Below, in pieces: positions 21,601 to 36,400 of a stretch of 64,000 bases of DNA (its first letter is position 1; each line of letters begins with the position of its first letter). This stretch comes from Maniola hyperantus (taxonomy: Eukaryota; Arthropoda; Insecta; Lepidoptera; Nymphalidae). The notes beneath the pieces were generated by a model. It was not told the DNA's origin and made no database searches. It saw nothing but the letters and a program-made list of their open reading frames with translations. The stretch covers positions 3,720,001 through 3,784,000 of the forward strand of contig NC_048555.1 in NCBI RefSeq assembly GCF_902806685.2, read 5' to 3'. Position numbers and translations under genes: made by a program.

Positions 21601-22829
21601 AAAGATTGACCAAAGGTAAATGATGATTTTAAATAAAAATGCATAACTAATTGTATTCATAGTTAATTTTCTTTCAGAAATTGAAAATACAGTCAAATTA
21701 AACATTTACCTTATACACGTCGTAGAAACCGATGATCCTGTCAAAAGTGCTGTACAGGTCGTTGAGAAGGTCGACGACTTGGATGGGAGTGGAAGCTGCG
21801 CACAGCTCGGTAAAGCCGACGATGTCACTAAAGTACACGGTGACACACTCGAAGCTTTCCGGCTGGACCACTTCGCCTGCCATCAGCTGTTGAGCTACGG
21901 GCCTGGTAAATGACATAAACCCTTAAACTCAAAGTCAATGCTGAGTTATTTTCAAAATTTTTGCCCTAGTCGCAAAAATGAAGTGCATAACAAAAATGAA
22001 TACCGTAACAAAGAAATAACAAAAACTGAAACATTAGGGCACCACATATTATTTTGTTGTTGTTCTTTTTGAAATAAAGCGCACTATACCTACTCTATCC
22101 ACAGAGAGAAGTTAATATAGGGCTCTCTTTGCTACTTAACCCCATACAAATGACAAAGACAAAAAAATCAGTGAACATTAACCATTTTGAGTGACCAACC
22201 AATCACAAACTACCTATGTTTTACGTACTACTCTATCCCCTGAAACAAGTTAGTAGTAGACGTTTACGCATGCAAAACGGGGCGTTTTTTTTAAATGACA
22301 CCATGCTGCCATGCAGTCGCAGCTTAGATCAGTGACAATTGGCCATTTTAAGTTGCGACTAAATAACGAACCTTCGTCTGCGTTTTTTGTTGGCCTACCT
22401 GGTAATTTATGATGATATGTGTAGAATAAGCAAACTTGGGTGAATGGGGGCATGCTAGCAAGAAGAATCAGATCGTATTAGTTGGTAAGGTTAGTAAGGT
22501 AACACAACAAGCAATTACTGTGGAAATAGCGAGCTTCAGAACCACTAAAAGTGTTTATTCTGAGCGAATAAACGTAGCTGTTTGAATGAGCTCCGAATTT
22601 CTTCCCAGTAAGAGATCATCAGTAGATTTTATTTTAGATCACTTATCACTTCATGTTAATCACTCTATCTTTCTTTTATTACCTTGGTAAAACCTGATAC
22701 AGCAATTCCTCTGATCGCTTCTTCTCCAAAGACAGCTGTTCCGTCTTCTCTTCTACGAGTGACTCGAGATTATTCGCGTACTGCTCCATACGCCGCAACA
22801 AATCATCCATCAAATTGTCGCAATAGCCT
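18677..22829 (-). CDS. cyclase exons 17-21: coiled coil, catalytic domain and tail
   Basis: Exon 17 encodes the dimerising helix (NNLESLVEEKTEQLSLEKKR). Exons 18-20 encode the class III cyclase core with both metal aspartates, the guanine-selecting Glu and Cys, and Asn988 and Arg992 of NTASRME. Exon 21 closes the fold with GEVELKGRGRMLSHWLL and adds a proline-rich tail of about 50 residues ending TIAA. The tail is much shorter than the one I recall for fly Gyc76C. Confidence 0.93.
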
Positions 22830-25800
22830 CTACAAAATTACTGTCATTCTAAAATTTGTAAAGCGGTTGTTGGAAAATAAAGTAAGTTCAAAATTAATTT
22901 ATTGACCGTGGCAGATGCTTTCTAGAATTTCTGCAATCACAAGCTTTAAATAATAATCCAGCAAAAATACAAATAAATTTCTGTATAGGGCAACACGAGG
23001 AAATTTCACTCTGTAAACTTTAACACCTACACAATAAGTAAAAAAAAAAAAAAAAAAACAAACTTTAAAAATATTCTAGATACACACGGTGAAATAGTGG
23101 TTTTTAGAGCCGTGGCTTAAGTGAATCGCCATAAGCAGTCATATCTACGGAATCCGGAAGGGCATTTCACACCTTAGCGGCTCGTATCAGAAACGTTGAG
23201 CAAAAATGTTTCGTGCGAGTGGGTTGGATGTTGACCACATAAGGATGCCAATGCATCACACTCCACTGTATTGCTAAATGAGTCAATACCTCAATCTTAC
23301 TAAAATAACATAGAGTCCTTACTTAATATAATTAGCGTTGATGGTGTCAAATGAAGGCCTGTCATCAGGCGCATCAGCCCAACATCTTGCGGCAAGCTCT
23401 AGTAATTCAGCAGCAGCACCGCCAGCGGTTCCCACTTCTCCCAGCCCCACTACTGGACGAAATGGTGGAGACTCTCCACCAGTAACACGGGACACGATTT
23501 CTGTTAAAAATCATATGAAGTAGTAACCTTTCTACCAATCCGCACTTGGCCTGCGTGGTAGACTGTGAACAAACCCTTCTCAAGCTGACAGCAGATCCTC
23601 AATAGGGAGCCGACTATGGGTTGAGATGATGATAAATTTTTCTAAAATTAAATTCGGAAATTGATAATTCTTCAAATCATAAGCTTTAGGTACAGCCTAC
23701 ACATAATTGGCCAATTGGCCATGGCATTCCTACACTGCTTATGTACCAATTTGATTAATATTTTTAAAATGAAAAATCCTTCGGTCAGACTAGGATTTGG
23801 CATGCTAAGACAGATGTATGACTTGGCATCTTCTCTCGTAGATATCACACATAATTTAAATGCTACTTTGTACCACTTTCCATTAAACAGGTTGCGAAGC
23901 TGAAGTGCCAATGGGCAGGGCCCGACCTCGTACTGGAAAGCGCAGCGTTGGAAGACCCCCCATTAGGTGGACAGACGAGATCAAACGAGTCGCAGGATTC
24001 AGGCGGCGCTAGACCGTGGCTTGTGGAAGTCCATACAAGAGACCTATGTCCAACAGTGGACGTCTACCGGTCGATAATGATGATGAAGCAAGATGTGTGA
24101 CAGAAGACTATAATTTTTTCCTATAAAAAGTTAAGACTTACCTTTATGTGTCATAGCAGGTGTATAATGATGGAATGGTCCAGCGCGCAGCACAATCTCC
24201 TCAAGGATGATGCCAAAGCTGTAAACATCCCCTTTAAGTGATGCCACCACGCCTGGGTACACGCTGCCTGCTACCAGTTCGGGAGCTGTCCATAGGAGTT
24301 CTATTGGGGATGATTAAAAATTTAGTTATACTAAGCGGACTATATGGTATCCTGCCAAGATTACGATCTTCTGTAATGAAGCATGATGATGATGTAATGA
24401 ACGTTGTCTCTGTCACTTATACCTATTTGATGTTTTGTTGGTCTCAACGACAGAGACAACGCTCTACTAAAACCGCTATCTCTTTCTACAGGCCAATGTG
24501 CAATATTTCCTGCCGGCTGCTGTACCAAGCGGTGGTTATAAGACGTCAGCCTCCTAGTTCTAGGAAGTTCTACCCCGGGCACGCACCTCTACGTTTCAGA
24601 GTTATGTGCAATTTAAGCAATTAAAATATGACTTGTTTTAACGGCGATGGAAAACATCGTGAGGAAACCTACATACAGAGAGTTCTCCGTAATATTTTCA
24701 AAAGCGTGTGAAGTATGCCTATGTTTGTTTTCTCATTCTGAAAGGAAACCCGTGCTCAGTAGTGTGCTAGCTAATGATGCAGATAAATGATTCAAAATGC
24801 TGTTATGGAAATATTATGGTAGAGCCATTTCACTCGGCTCATTTTCTGGTAAAAGGATATCTTATTACCTAAATACATAAAAGCAGAAAGGTACCTGAAC
24901 CTACTGCAGTCAGTAAGGTACAAAAAGGAAGAAAAGATAGTGTAAACACAGTAATTTAATATTAAGTAAGTATGCTAAAATATAAATAAGTTACATTTCG
25001 TTCTATGTATAGATTTCCCTCGTCCGTCTTTGTAGTATAAGTATGTACAGGTTCGAAATCGGTCAAATAGTTGGGTCAACAAACAAAACTATCAAACTCT
25101 AGTTTTGATAGAACGATAGCGATGCTTCGACAGAAGCACTTTGTTAAGTAAATAGAAAATTAGAAACATTGTTAGGTACAATATTGGACAAAGTGTTTTT
25201 CTTAAAGAGCTTCTGGCTTCCGCAAGTTTCGATTCCAATCTAAATATTTTGGCTTAAGAATTCCAGTAATTTTGTAAAACAATTTCATTAACCTGAATCA
25301 GGAAACGGTAACATTCAAAATATTTAAATGGCAAAGCGCTCGCATTATGCTGTCAACTAAACAACAAAAGAAACACATTTAGGGTAATTACTGAAATAGT
25401 AGGCATCGTCTTTAATCAAGTCGGTGGGCGTGCAGAGAGTGTTCAGGCCGTAGTCGGATATTTTCAGCACGAAACGTCCATCGATGAGGCAGTTTGAGGA
25501 ACGCAGCTTGCCGTGCGCACCCAACCCGCTATGTAGGTAGCACATACCCTGAGAAACGGACACTTGTGATGATAATGGAAGAAGCTTTTTGTGATACTTT
25601 TTTTCGTCATTCATTTCGACACTTAACTAATTTATTTCTAAACCGACTTTAAATGTTGTATTAAAACAGGCGTTATTTTGCGGAAATGCATGGTAGGTAG
25701 GTATACAATGAACGAGAAACTTATTTTGCTATAATCCGCTGAAACAGATCAAATCTGTATGGTGCAACATGCAGAATGCGATATAGGTACATAGGTACCT

Positions 25801-28800
25801 ACAGATTTGATCTGATTCAGCGGAATATAGCAAATTAAGCATCTGGTTCATTGTATAATATTTCTAAACCAATATTTGTAACGAATCTTATTTACTGCTC
25901 ATAGTTTTTAAGGTTGATAAAATACCTTTGTGTTTTATTCATAGTAAAAATCGGTTCTATAATAAACAATTAATCCAAAACATACAGATAATAAATAATT
26001 TGCCCCGAGCGTTGGTTGATTTACTAAGGATTACCACAAAGGTCACGATCAGGAGAGATAAAGTAACAGCCGCTGGAATCCGCAACAAATCCCCCAATTC
26101 ACGTTTCGCAAGCGTTTCAGTATCTTCGGTCTCCTAACATTACATAACTAACAATGTGTGCACTTAGTAAGATTTTTAAAATTACATGGAATAAGTTTTC
26201 ACATGGCGAAAACGTTATATAATTTTTTCAAACGATTCTTGTATTATATTTTTTAATTTTTATAGTGTTTTAACCTACACTTCAAGGAAATTCCTAAATA
26301 ATTTTTAATTAGTACATATCAAAAATTGCGGACCGGCAGGATTCGACAGTTAACAGTCGCGTCAGTACTGAGTGAACATACATATCACAAATTTCTTCAC
26401 TGGCAGCAAACGAACCGTAGCTTAGCGGTCAGCGTCGGGCGCGATCCCAGGAGACGCGGGTTCAAATCCTGCCGGTCCGCTATTTTTGATATGTATTTAA
26501 AGTTATTTAGAGATTCTTATATTATAAAATCGTACACGTTCAATGCATTGCTGAGCAAGGGCGCGTCGCAGCTTTCGTGCTTTTCCAGTTTGATCGAAGT
26601 AAAAATAGAAGATAAACTTAGTACCTACTCCATGTTTGTATTGAAGGATTGGTTGCAAAGCTTCGTAGTTCATAATCAAACACTACCGTGACCTTGCGGT
26701 AATACTTTTCATCCGTTGGAGGTTGGGGACGAAGTAACTAATATCTGATCTGTGCCTGGGGCTAGGAGAGCTACGAGTAGGTACTTGTATATAAGCTTAA
26801 ACTTGATGGACAGTCTGGTGCATTGCTTCAAATAAATCCTACGCTCGCATTCCGATGATTGTTTGAGATCTGAGTAGGTATTTCTAAATTGTTTCCCGTC
26901 TTGTTTGTAACTTGTACTGGAAATGATTAATTGCAGCTAGTTTCTACAATAGCGGCAAGGCAAATACCAGCAAAGACCAAGAACAAATCTAGTGGAAAAT
27001 AAGGGGCGAGCAAACGTGCGCGGAAATCATTTTCGACCTTTCATCTGTGCGTCCCTAATGTTTCAATATGTTACATTGCTGCGAAATTCCGTGAGCGGAA
27101 TTTCGCGAATGATTTCACGCAAGATTCCCTTGGTCTCAGTCGTTGAACGTTTTACATTCATTTCAGTAATTGAAACTACATTACTCGTAAGTACGCAAAA
27201 GTATATATAACAATCGGTTAAATTATATGGTCTCTCGTCTTTAAATTACACATGGAATTAAAAACAAAATGATCACTGCTACCAAAATGTTGCTAGTCAC
27301 AAGTAAAATAAACTAAGTAACTCTAAACATTTCAATCATTTCATACTCACTTATCTTGAATAACTGAACTAGGTGCACACTTGAGTTACTTTGACTTTGA
27401 AGTCTTAAGACCATGGATAGATTAATGTCACAGCTTCCAAGCTTATAAGCTGAAATGTAGGTAGGTACTTACTGTTATCAGCAACGTGCATTATGTACAT
27501 AAACTATACTGCAATTCAGTTTCTAAGTGATGGCAGTTCTACGTACTATTAATTATTACGAGATGAAACTTATATTAAAATTGCTCAACAATGTACCCTG
27601 ACTGAGGTGCCTGTGTATTGCTCTCCTGTACCAAAGATAATATATTATCTTTGCCTGTACCTACGTATATGTTAGAAAAATACACAAGTACCTACACAAT
27701 TGTTTATCAAAAAACCTTATGAATTATTTTAAGGGAATGGGCGGGGGAAATCTCCTGAAGATAACCAACATCATTTCTACCCACGACGAGTTTTACCTAC
27801 TAAACTACTGCGCGTCACCACCTATTGGGATCTCTTCTTACTTAACCTAGCACCTACCTGTACAATATCATGGACAAGCGAAGTCCGGAAGTTCCAGTCT
27901 AGTTGTAACTCTTCGTTAGCAAGCACATCCTTCAGGGAGCCTTTTGGGCAGTACTCCGTTAGGATGAACATGAGAGGACAATCGACGCAAGCGCCGATAA
28001 AACGCGCTGTGTTCTCATGGGAGACGTTACGAGCCTACAACCACAAAATAAGAAGATCTATTTCATGCTACGACATTTAATTTAGATGAAGGTGGTATAC
28101 CTACAGTACGCAACAGGTCGAGATGGCAATCGGGGTAGCACGAGGGCTGTGCGGTGTGCGGGGCGTCCCCACCTCGATTGCCTACTCGACCTGTCGCGTA
28201 CTTTACTTGCGATATACTTAGTAAGAGTTAATTGAAAAATCAAACTGTTCAAACATGCTCAGAAATATTCAATCAAACTCCGATTATAAGCCCTAATCAC
28301 AACTCTATGAAAAATCGAAGTCACTATAACTAAAGCAAAATAGATCCGATCATAATATGATCCTATGATTGGATCTATTTTGCTATCATTCGCATTAATT
28401 CAGACATCCGCATCCGTATCCGAGAATGTAAACTTCTAATAATCCGCATCCGCATCTGCATGCGGATGTCAAAATATTGCATCCGCAACACCCCTGATTC
28501 CAATCTACGTTAAAGACGTTGAATAAAGGTTTAATACCTACGGTCTGTTCTGTCTTCCCTTATCAATTGGTGGTTGGTGATCGTAGTCAAATGCAACAGT
28601 TAAATGTATAAAAGTTTAAACATATACTAAGTGCTTACCTGTTTTATCTCCCAAAGTAACTTCTTGTTCAAGTCCAATTTCTTTCTGTGAATCTTCTTGA
28701 CAGCGACGCGATTGCCTTTGTACAGGCCTACTGTGAAGGGGGACAGGGTGACCGGTGTGCCCAGCGAGCCTGAACTGCGGCCGCTCCAGCCCAAGGATAA

Positions 28801-30424
28801 CTGATTAGAAACGTACAAAATACGTTCAAATGTTTTTCAACAGTAGGACGGCACTGTGCTACGTATAATATTAAATATCTCGGGATCAGTGTACCTAATA
28901 GTTTCATAGCTTTCAACCATGTTATATAACTACTTAATTATTCCCTTAATTCAAAATGTGGATAATTTTGTTTCTTTACAGCTAACACCCCATACTTTCT
29001 AAACCTCAAACAGCAAAGTAGAGTTTAAAATTAGCTTAAAATCACATACTTATCTAATAGCTAATAGTAGGTAGGTACGTCTCAATAAATGTAGTAGGTA
29101 CTGTAACTAATAAGTGTCTTTCTATGAAATGAATCCTACGAACACCTATATATCGGAAGTCGGAAGCTTTATTATATCACCTTTATCATTTGTCTTGTAG
29201 TACGGCGGGTAAGTACCTAATTAAAAAATTCAAGAGGGTATTAAAAGTACTGCTTAAAAACATAATTATCAAATTGCTAACAATTACCTAGCTAACAATA
29301 GTCAAGTGAACGAATACATACTTATTTCTCACTTCTAAGTTCTAACAAATTAAAATTATGGAAAAGAAGAATAAATAAAGCTTTCATTGCCCACGCAAAA
29401 AAGTTATAACTCGATAAGTATTTTCATTTTTAATAAAAAGGGAACCTTTCGTAAATGGAAATACAATACCTACTTTTTGCAAAATGAATCCGGTCTTGTT
29501 TTAATTGATTTGGCTGAAAACGGAAAAGATCATAAAAATTCGGTTTACGGCGTATTCCATTCAATTACGTTAATTACTAACAATAATAAAACCAAATTAG
29601 TTAACATTAACAACATATCAAAGGCAATTGTAAAGCTTTGTAAAGTTTTCTGAATATTTTTGAGGGCTTTCTTTTCTTTTGGTATGAAATTCGACAAAAT
29701 GTGTACCAAATCACTGCTAATATTTTGAATGCGAAAGTGTATAATATGTTTGTATGTTAGTTTGCCCAGCCATGCCATACCACAAGGGAGCAACGGATCG
29801 ACGTGATACGACGTGACGTGATGTAACATGGTCAAAGTTAAAGACCTGGGGAGCACCATAAGCTACTTTTATCCCGGGAAATCAAAGAAGTACCTACCAC
29901 GGGATTTATTGAACTTAAATCCTTGAAATTAACTTACAAAATTTCCGACACAAAAAAATAGAGTTTATAAAAATCATAATAATATTATTTCTCGCAACTG
30001 CATATTTGAGTTCTCCTCGTTTCCTTACAGACTTACACTATCCTTTACTGAGGAAGTATGATACGTCTAAAATTCATTGCTTTCAAGTTACTTTGATTTG
30101 TCCCTGGATTCAAACTGAAAGCTGTTAGTAAGAACTGACGAGTTCAAACGATTAGGCAAAATGACATGACAGTCATTAACAACTAACCGTGCAACGTGGT
30201 TCATTACCATGATTTGACAAAAGGCCGGATTAAGCCATATAGAAGCCCCTCGGCGATGCCCTCTGGAGTTCCGCCCCTCTCTATTTTTTATTTCAAGTAG
30301 GTAAAGTATAAAGCATATTTTGTGGTTTTTTTTGTTATAAGTATAGCAAATTAAAACCACTTTAACTTATTTTTAGGGTTCCGTACCTCAAAAGGAAAAA
30401 CGGAACCCTTATAGGATCACTTTG

Positions 30425-30464
<40 letters not shown>

Positions 30465-33400
30465 CAAGAAACCTACAGGGTACTTCCCGTTGACCTAGAA
30501 TCATGAAATTTGGCAGGTAGGTAGATCTTATAGCTGACATTTGGGGAAAAATCTGAAAACCGTGAATTTAGGGTTAGATCACACAAATAAAATTAAATTC
30601 TGGTCATGAACTAATAATTAGTATTTTAAACTTTCAAAGTGAGTGAGTATATCAAGTGGGGTCTCATATGAAAGGTCTTTACGTGTACATTCTAAAACAG
30701 ATTTTTATTTATTTTTATGCATCATAGTTTTTGAATTATCGTGCAAAATGTCGAAAAAATACGACTGTAGTACGGAACCCTCATTGCGCGAGCCTGACTC
30801 GCACTTGGCCGGTTTTTTTCTCAGTAGGTATCCTTCATAATGGACTCGATGACGACAACTCTTAGAAAGATTTTCCCAAATCATAGTACGAATACCGAAA
30901 GCTTACTAAGAATAATACAATAGATATAGGATACCTTAAGTACTTCATTAATGCTATGCAGTGCAGGGCTGGTGCCGAGGCCGGTACCGACTTCAACGAG
31001 CACTTCCTCGGGCCGCACGCGCCACGCGGTATTGTTCAGCTCTGCCTCAATACGTACTTGCCTGGCACAATGATAGTAATACTTATATAAGCACCTCTAT
31101 TGTGCCGTGCTAATTGAAATGGCAGTAAGTCAGAAAAAGCAGTTCTCATATTTTGTCTTTGAGAGAAATATATACCTACCTACACTCGGATTTCATGTCC
31201 CTTATTATCTACCCAGAATTATGCAGATGGGAGGAAAAATCAACTTACGCCTCTGAGTGACGGCGCCGCTATCCTAGAATACTGGATATAATGTTTTTTC
31301 AAAATTATTTATCAAGATTATCCGATCTTCGGTATTTAGATCGTCAGAGTTATTAGACGATGCGATAGCAATCGCGCCCTAATAAGATAATTTATTTTGC
31401 CATTTTTTTATCAAATAAGCCGTTGACTGCGATCTCACTTGGTGATAAGTGATGATGCAGACTAAGATGGACACGGGCTAACTTAGAAGGGGTATGGTAG
31501 TTTTCCACATTATGGGAACACTAAATCGCTTAGTGGTACGGCTCTGCCGGTAGGGTGGTAACTAGACACGGCCGAAATCTCCCACCAGACCAGACCAGAG
31601 CAATTTAAAAATTATAAATTCCCAAATTATCCCTGACGGGACGTTTGTAGGTTGGATCTTCCGATAAACCTCTACGCGTTTTCACCTGTATCCCCATTCA
31701 AGTTTAATTTTTTTTTTTAAATCTCAATTATTCGTTTAAAATATTTCAAAAACACCTGCTTTTCTGAGTGATGCTTACATTGCCTATTTATTAAGTATAA
31801 CTTCTGTTTTACCACTAATATTAATGGTCGTGGAAATAACACTTACTTGTAGGCAACGCATCCGGCCGTCACAGCCAGGGTAAGGAAAACAGCCAGGCCA
31901 ATAAAGCAATATATCAACACGGCCTGCGCCTCTGAGCAGCGTGAAATGATAAATTTCAGTTTACACACCGAACCACTCTATTCTACAGCTTTTTGTTCCA
32001 TAATGGTCTACGAAATGGGGTTCTAAGTATATTTTATATTTTAAGAATTTTCAAGGTTTATAAATTGTAAAAGAAAGATTAAATTAATTAGAAGGTAATG
32101 AATATTATTAGTCTAGCGAACCTAAGTAGGTAGGTAAGAAGACGATTTCAAGTAAGTAGTTTTTTTAATTCCATTCAAAATAAGTAGGTACATTGATGTA
32201 GGAAAAATGCACAGGAAGTTTTATAGAGTGTTTCTAGTGTACGAGTATTACTGCAATTAATTAAAAAAGTGAAAGTCATTAACTCGATGCAATTGTTTTT
32301 CAATATAATAGAGTGCTATGGACTATGGTAGCAGCGAGTGTACACAAAGTTTTTTAATTTTTATACGTACGGTTATTAGGTAAAACTATTCAATAATTGA
32401 AACAATTAAATAGGTAATGGTAAATATACAAACTGAAGAATGTGAACCGCGTTAAATAGAATATGATTGCGGAGGACGTCGGACCCACAAAAGGGTAGTG
32501 GCGCAGGATGGTGATGACTTGAACAAATGTTTAAAATAAACGAAAAATAGTGTTTTAACTATCGTGAGTGATTTCCATTATAAATATAGAATAAACCGGC
32601 TTTCAGCCACCCTTACAGCGGGCCGTGCGGGCCGTAGCGCAGGCGGCACGCAGTCGCAACCGCGACGCGTTCGTGAACTGAGACCCTGTGAAAAAAGACC
32701 CCGTATGGGTTCGAAACTAGTCGGCTTAACGTCGACTAAATACGTGAGTAAAGCCGGTTTCTTCTACATTTAATATAATGAAAAATAGTGTTTTATTAAT
32801 TACCTCCTTGACACATAGGGTCCGTTCCAAGGAAACCACAGCGCGGTTTATCCGGGGGCGGCCCTCGTTTGCCGCCCGGCCAGTGGATGGCTTTGCCGGC
32901 CACAGGCTTATAGCTGCTGTTTAGTCCATGGTAAAAAGCCACAACCTACGGAAAATATATACTTATCTATCTATACACTATTCGTATGTGCAAAGGTTGA
33001 CTGACACAAAATTCGTGCTAGCATTTAGGCTACTTGTAGGTACTTTTCACAAACTATGCTGGAGGTGCTTACAGCCGTAGTCAGACTCGCTAATCGTTAC
33101 TTAAGATTGAGTTAAAACGTGACAGATTTATGTGAGAGATATAGCTCTGTCTCGTTTTAACTAAACTTAAGTAACAATAAAGCGACTCTGAGTACGGCTG
33201 GTCTATTAAGAGCATAACTTGTGAAAAGTTACATACGAATAAAATAAAAACCGGCCTAGTGTCAGACCCGAGTTCCGTATTCGGGTATATTTTTGACATT
33301 TTGCACCATAAATGAAAAATATTATGCGTAAAAATAAATAAAACTCTGTTTTAGAATATACAGATAAAGCCATTTCATATGATACCACACTTGGTATAGT

Positions 33401-36400
33401 CATCTTACTATAAAATGCAAAAAATTGAAAATAAGGTAACTGATACAAATAAGGCCTACCTTATTTAAATCGTTGATTACAAAATAAATATAGGTATGTA
33501 TCAAAAAAACTTCAATAAATTAGTATTAGATGTTTATTAATATCAAATTAATGGAGAAAAACATTGACAATATCTAATAAAATGAAGACAAAATCAACAA
33601 TACAAAAACCTTAGCTAGTGGCCATAATAAGTTACGTCTAACAAATAAGGCCCGTAAACTTTAAACTCATAAAATCTTGTTAAAAATCTATTTATTTAAA
33701 AAATTACTATTTTACAGCCTTTATTTACCTTTTATATTTTGTAACTACGCTTTTTATTACAGTAATTAAACATTTATAAACACAGGTGGCTTGTCACACT
33801 TAAGCTCTCATAATAACAATAATATGAATAAACTATTAAAAAAAATATTGTCACTCGTAATTAAATAAATAAAGCACACAGTCTGTAAAAAAAAACAGTT
33901 TTTTTTTACCAAAAAAATAAAAATTATAGGCCTTATTAAATTGCACTGCTGTATACAAGGCACTAAACTACCGCTGCACGCTGCTAAGCTTTCTTCCGAC
34001 CAAGTAGCACGTTTAGGAACCTTTTTAGATTTAGTTATTCGTAGTACTTTGAGAGCTAGACATCAAAATGCGTATTAAAATGCGGGATTTATATTAAGGC
34101 CTAGGGTTACAATTAAGGCCTAGGGCCTTATTCGGTACCGTACCAGATAAAATATAAAGTTCCATAATTCGTTCAATTATTCAAAATGATGAAAATGAAA
34201 GCAATAATTATCTAATATAATGGCTAAGGTACTATAACTACTTATTAGTTTATATAAAATGTCAATATAAAACCTAGTAACTTGCCTTGTTATTACGAAA
34301 ATTTTATAGTGCGCCGCGGAAAACCCGACTTCCACAAAGAAGGCGTCGCAACAAGCTCAGGGAATAGGCGCAGGGCGCCTGAGCAGTTCGTACCTAATCA
34401 TAGGGCCGTATTGTGTATGTGCGTGAAGAATCTTTTATGTTACATTTATTTAACCGGGTTTTCGGGAGAGTAGGCCTTTTTCGAGCATAGGCCTTATTTG
34501 TATCAAGTACCTTACAATCAATAATATCAATAATTATTATTCATTAATTAGGATTAGGTGGTAAAATTAGGTCAGGTATAGATAGCTCTTACATGAAAAC
34601 TTTAACCTTTCTAGAGAATAGCACTTTTGTCGAAGTTTAACTATTTTTGACGCATAGATCAACTATTTATTAAAAGAAACAATGAAAAAGACAAAGTTTT
34701 GGGATTACCCTTGCCTTACCTCAAATTTTCCAGTAACGGGATCCAAATCAAAGATGGCGTAATCGGCATCACGATCGCCCACCGAATCAATACGCACATG
34801 GCCAGTTATACCTAACAAAAACAAAAATACATTAAAAAAGATATAGCAAAAATATAGTCACCTCTAGGGACCATGAATGTAAGTAGGTAATTATGCTCAT
34901 ACTAGGTACAAAAGTTACCGTGAAAATCCCGTCCCCACATTCGGCTAGTGATGTTTCGTCCATTCCGGATGTCACCACCTTCTGTCAAAGTCTCGTTCAA
35001 CGCCATACCCAACAAATACACGCCATCATAGAAAGCTCCGATGAAGAAATTCACCTGTCACGGTTTATTAAAAAGCTCAATTTAAGGTTCAAGGTACAAC
35101 AGACGGAAACGTTTAAGTGCGGAAACCTGCCCAGAAAGAAGAAGGCTCAAGGCGTGCTACCGTGAAGCGATACGGCTTTTGTAAAAATATTGCAAAGAAA
35201 ACTGAACTTCATCTCCACTAGAAACGCACTTATAATAATACTTGCTTATTCCCAAACTATCGTCCGCGTGGACTACATTAATTTCAAACCCCTATTTTAC
35301 TCCTTTGGGTGTTTGTTTGGGTTTGGGTGTAAATGAATTAAGTATTTCTTTTTTATATAAAAATAAATTATTGTTTATCGAAGTTTATCAAACCTAATAA
35401 AAAATAAATATTTTTTTATAAAAAGTCTTAAAACTGGATTTAAGGTTGTTAGTGCAAAGGTATCCTGCATAAACATATCTATCGGAAAGTAAGCGTTTTG
35501 GATTTCCCAAAAACCTAGAAATCAAGTTTAAAACCACCTCTTCTCCATCCGAGAATGTGTAGTTATAATGCAGTTTGGCACGCGTCCGGACAGTATCTGC
35601 GAACTCGTCAAAGCGATCGCCAGTTGGGAGCTTGAGAGAGACCCTCAGTAGAGCCTCGTATGCGGCTCTCGCAGCTGCATCACGTTCATCGCCAGCCGCC
35701 CACCCGGTCTCGCCCCAGTAACCACCCTAAGGAAAACCGAATGTTTAAATCGTAAGGTTAATCATCATTAACCCATTGCCGGCCCACTACTCACTACTGG
35801 CACATGAGTAGGTATGGGTCTCCTCTTGACCACAGGGATTGGCAGACTTCACACACCTTTGAGAACATTATCGGAAACTCTCAGACATGCAGGTTTCCTC
35901 ACGATGTGTTCCTTCGTCATTACAGCAAGTGATACTTTGCTTACAACTCACATAGCTCCGAAAAGTCACTAAGACTTTTTTTTTAACCACTAGGATATCG
36001 CCGCTTGACTGAACTGGACTTAAAGACAGGAAAAACCACAGGGCCCAAAGACGTCGCAAATCAAGTTCTCCGTCCAAGACGATAGATGGTTGAAAACGGC
36101 GCTCAAAAAAACGCAGACTACATAAACGCTGTAACAGCATTGTAAAAGTAGCAGGCATTAGATGGAACAGTCGCTAAAGACCGACAGTCATGGAAAAGGT
36201 TGGAGAAGGCTATCATCGCTGAAAGCGATCGTTTTACGAACACACACTTATGTTTTTATACACACATTATACATATTATACTGTGAAAAAAAATCCTAAA
36301 TACTATACCTATATGGAATAATATTTAGGATTTTTTTTTCATTCTTATACTTTAAAATAAATTACCAGTCATACAATTTAAGGTAAGTCCGACTTTGTTT

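Noticed and set aside
24238..24624. 128-codon plus frame
   Set aside because: It overlaps cyclase exon 15 on the opposite strand and a worn MITE B copy.
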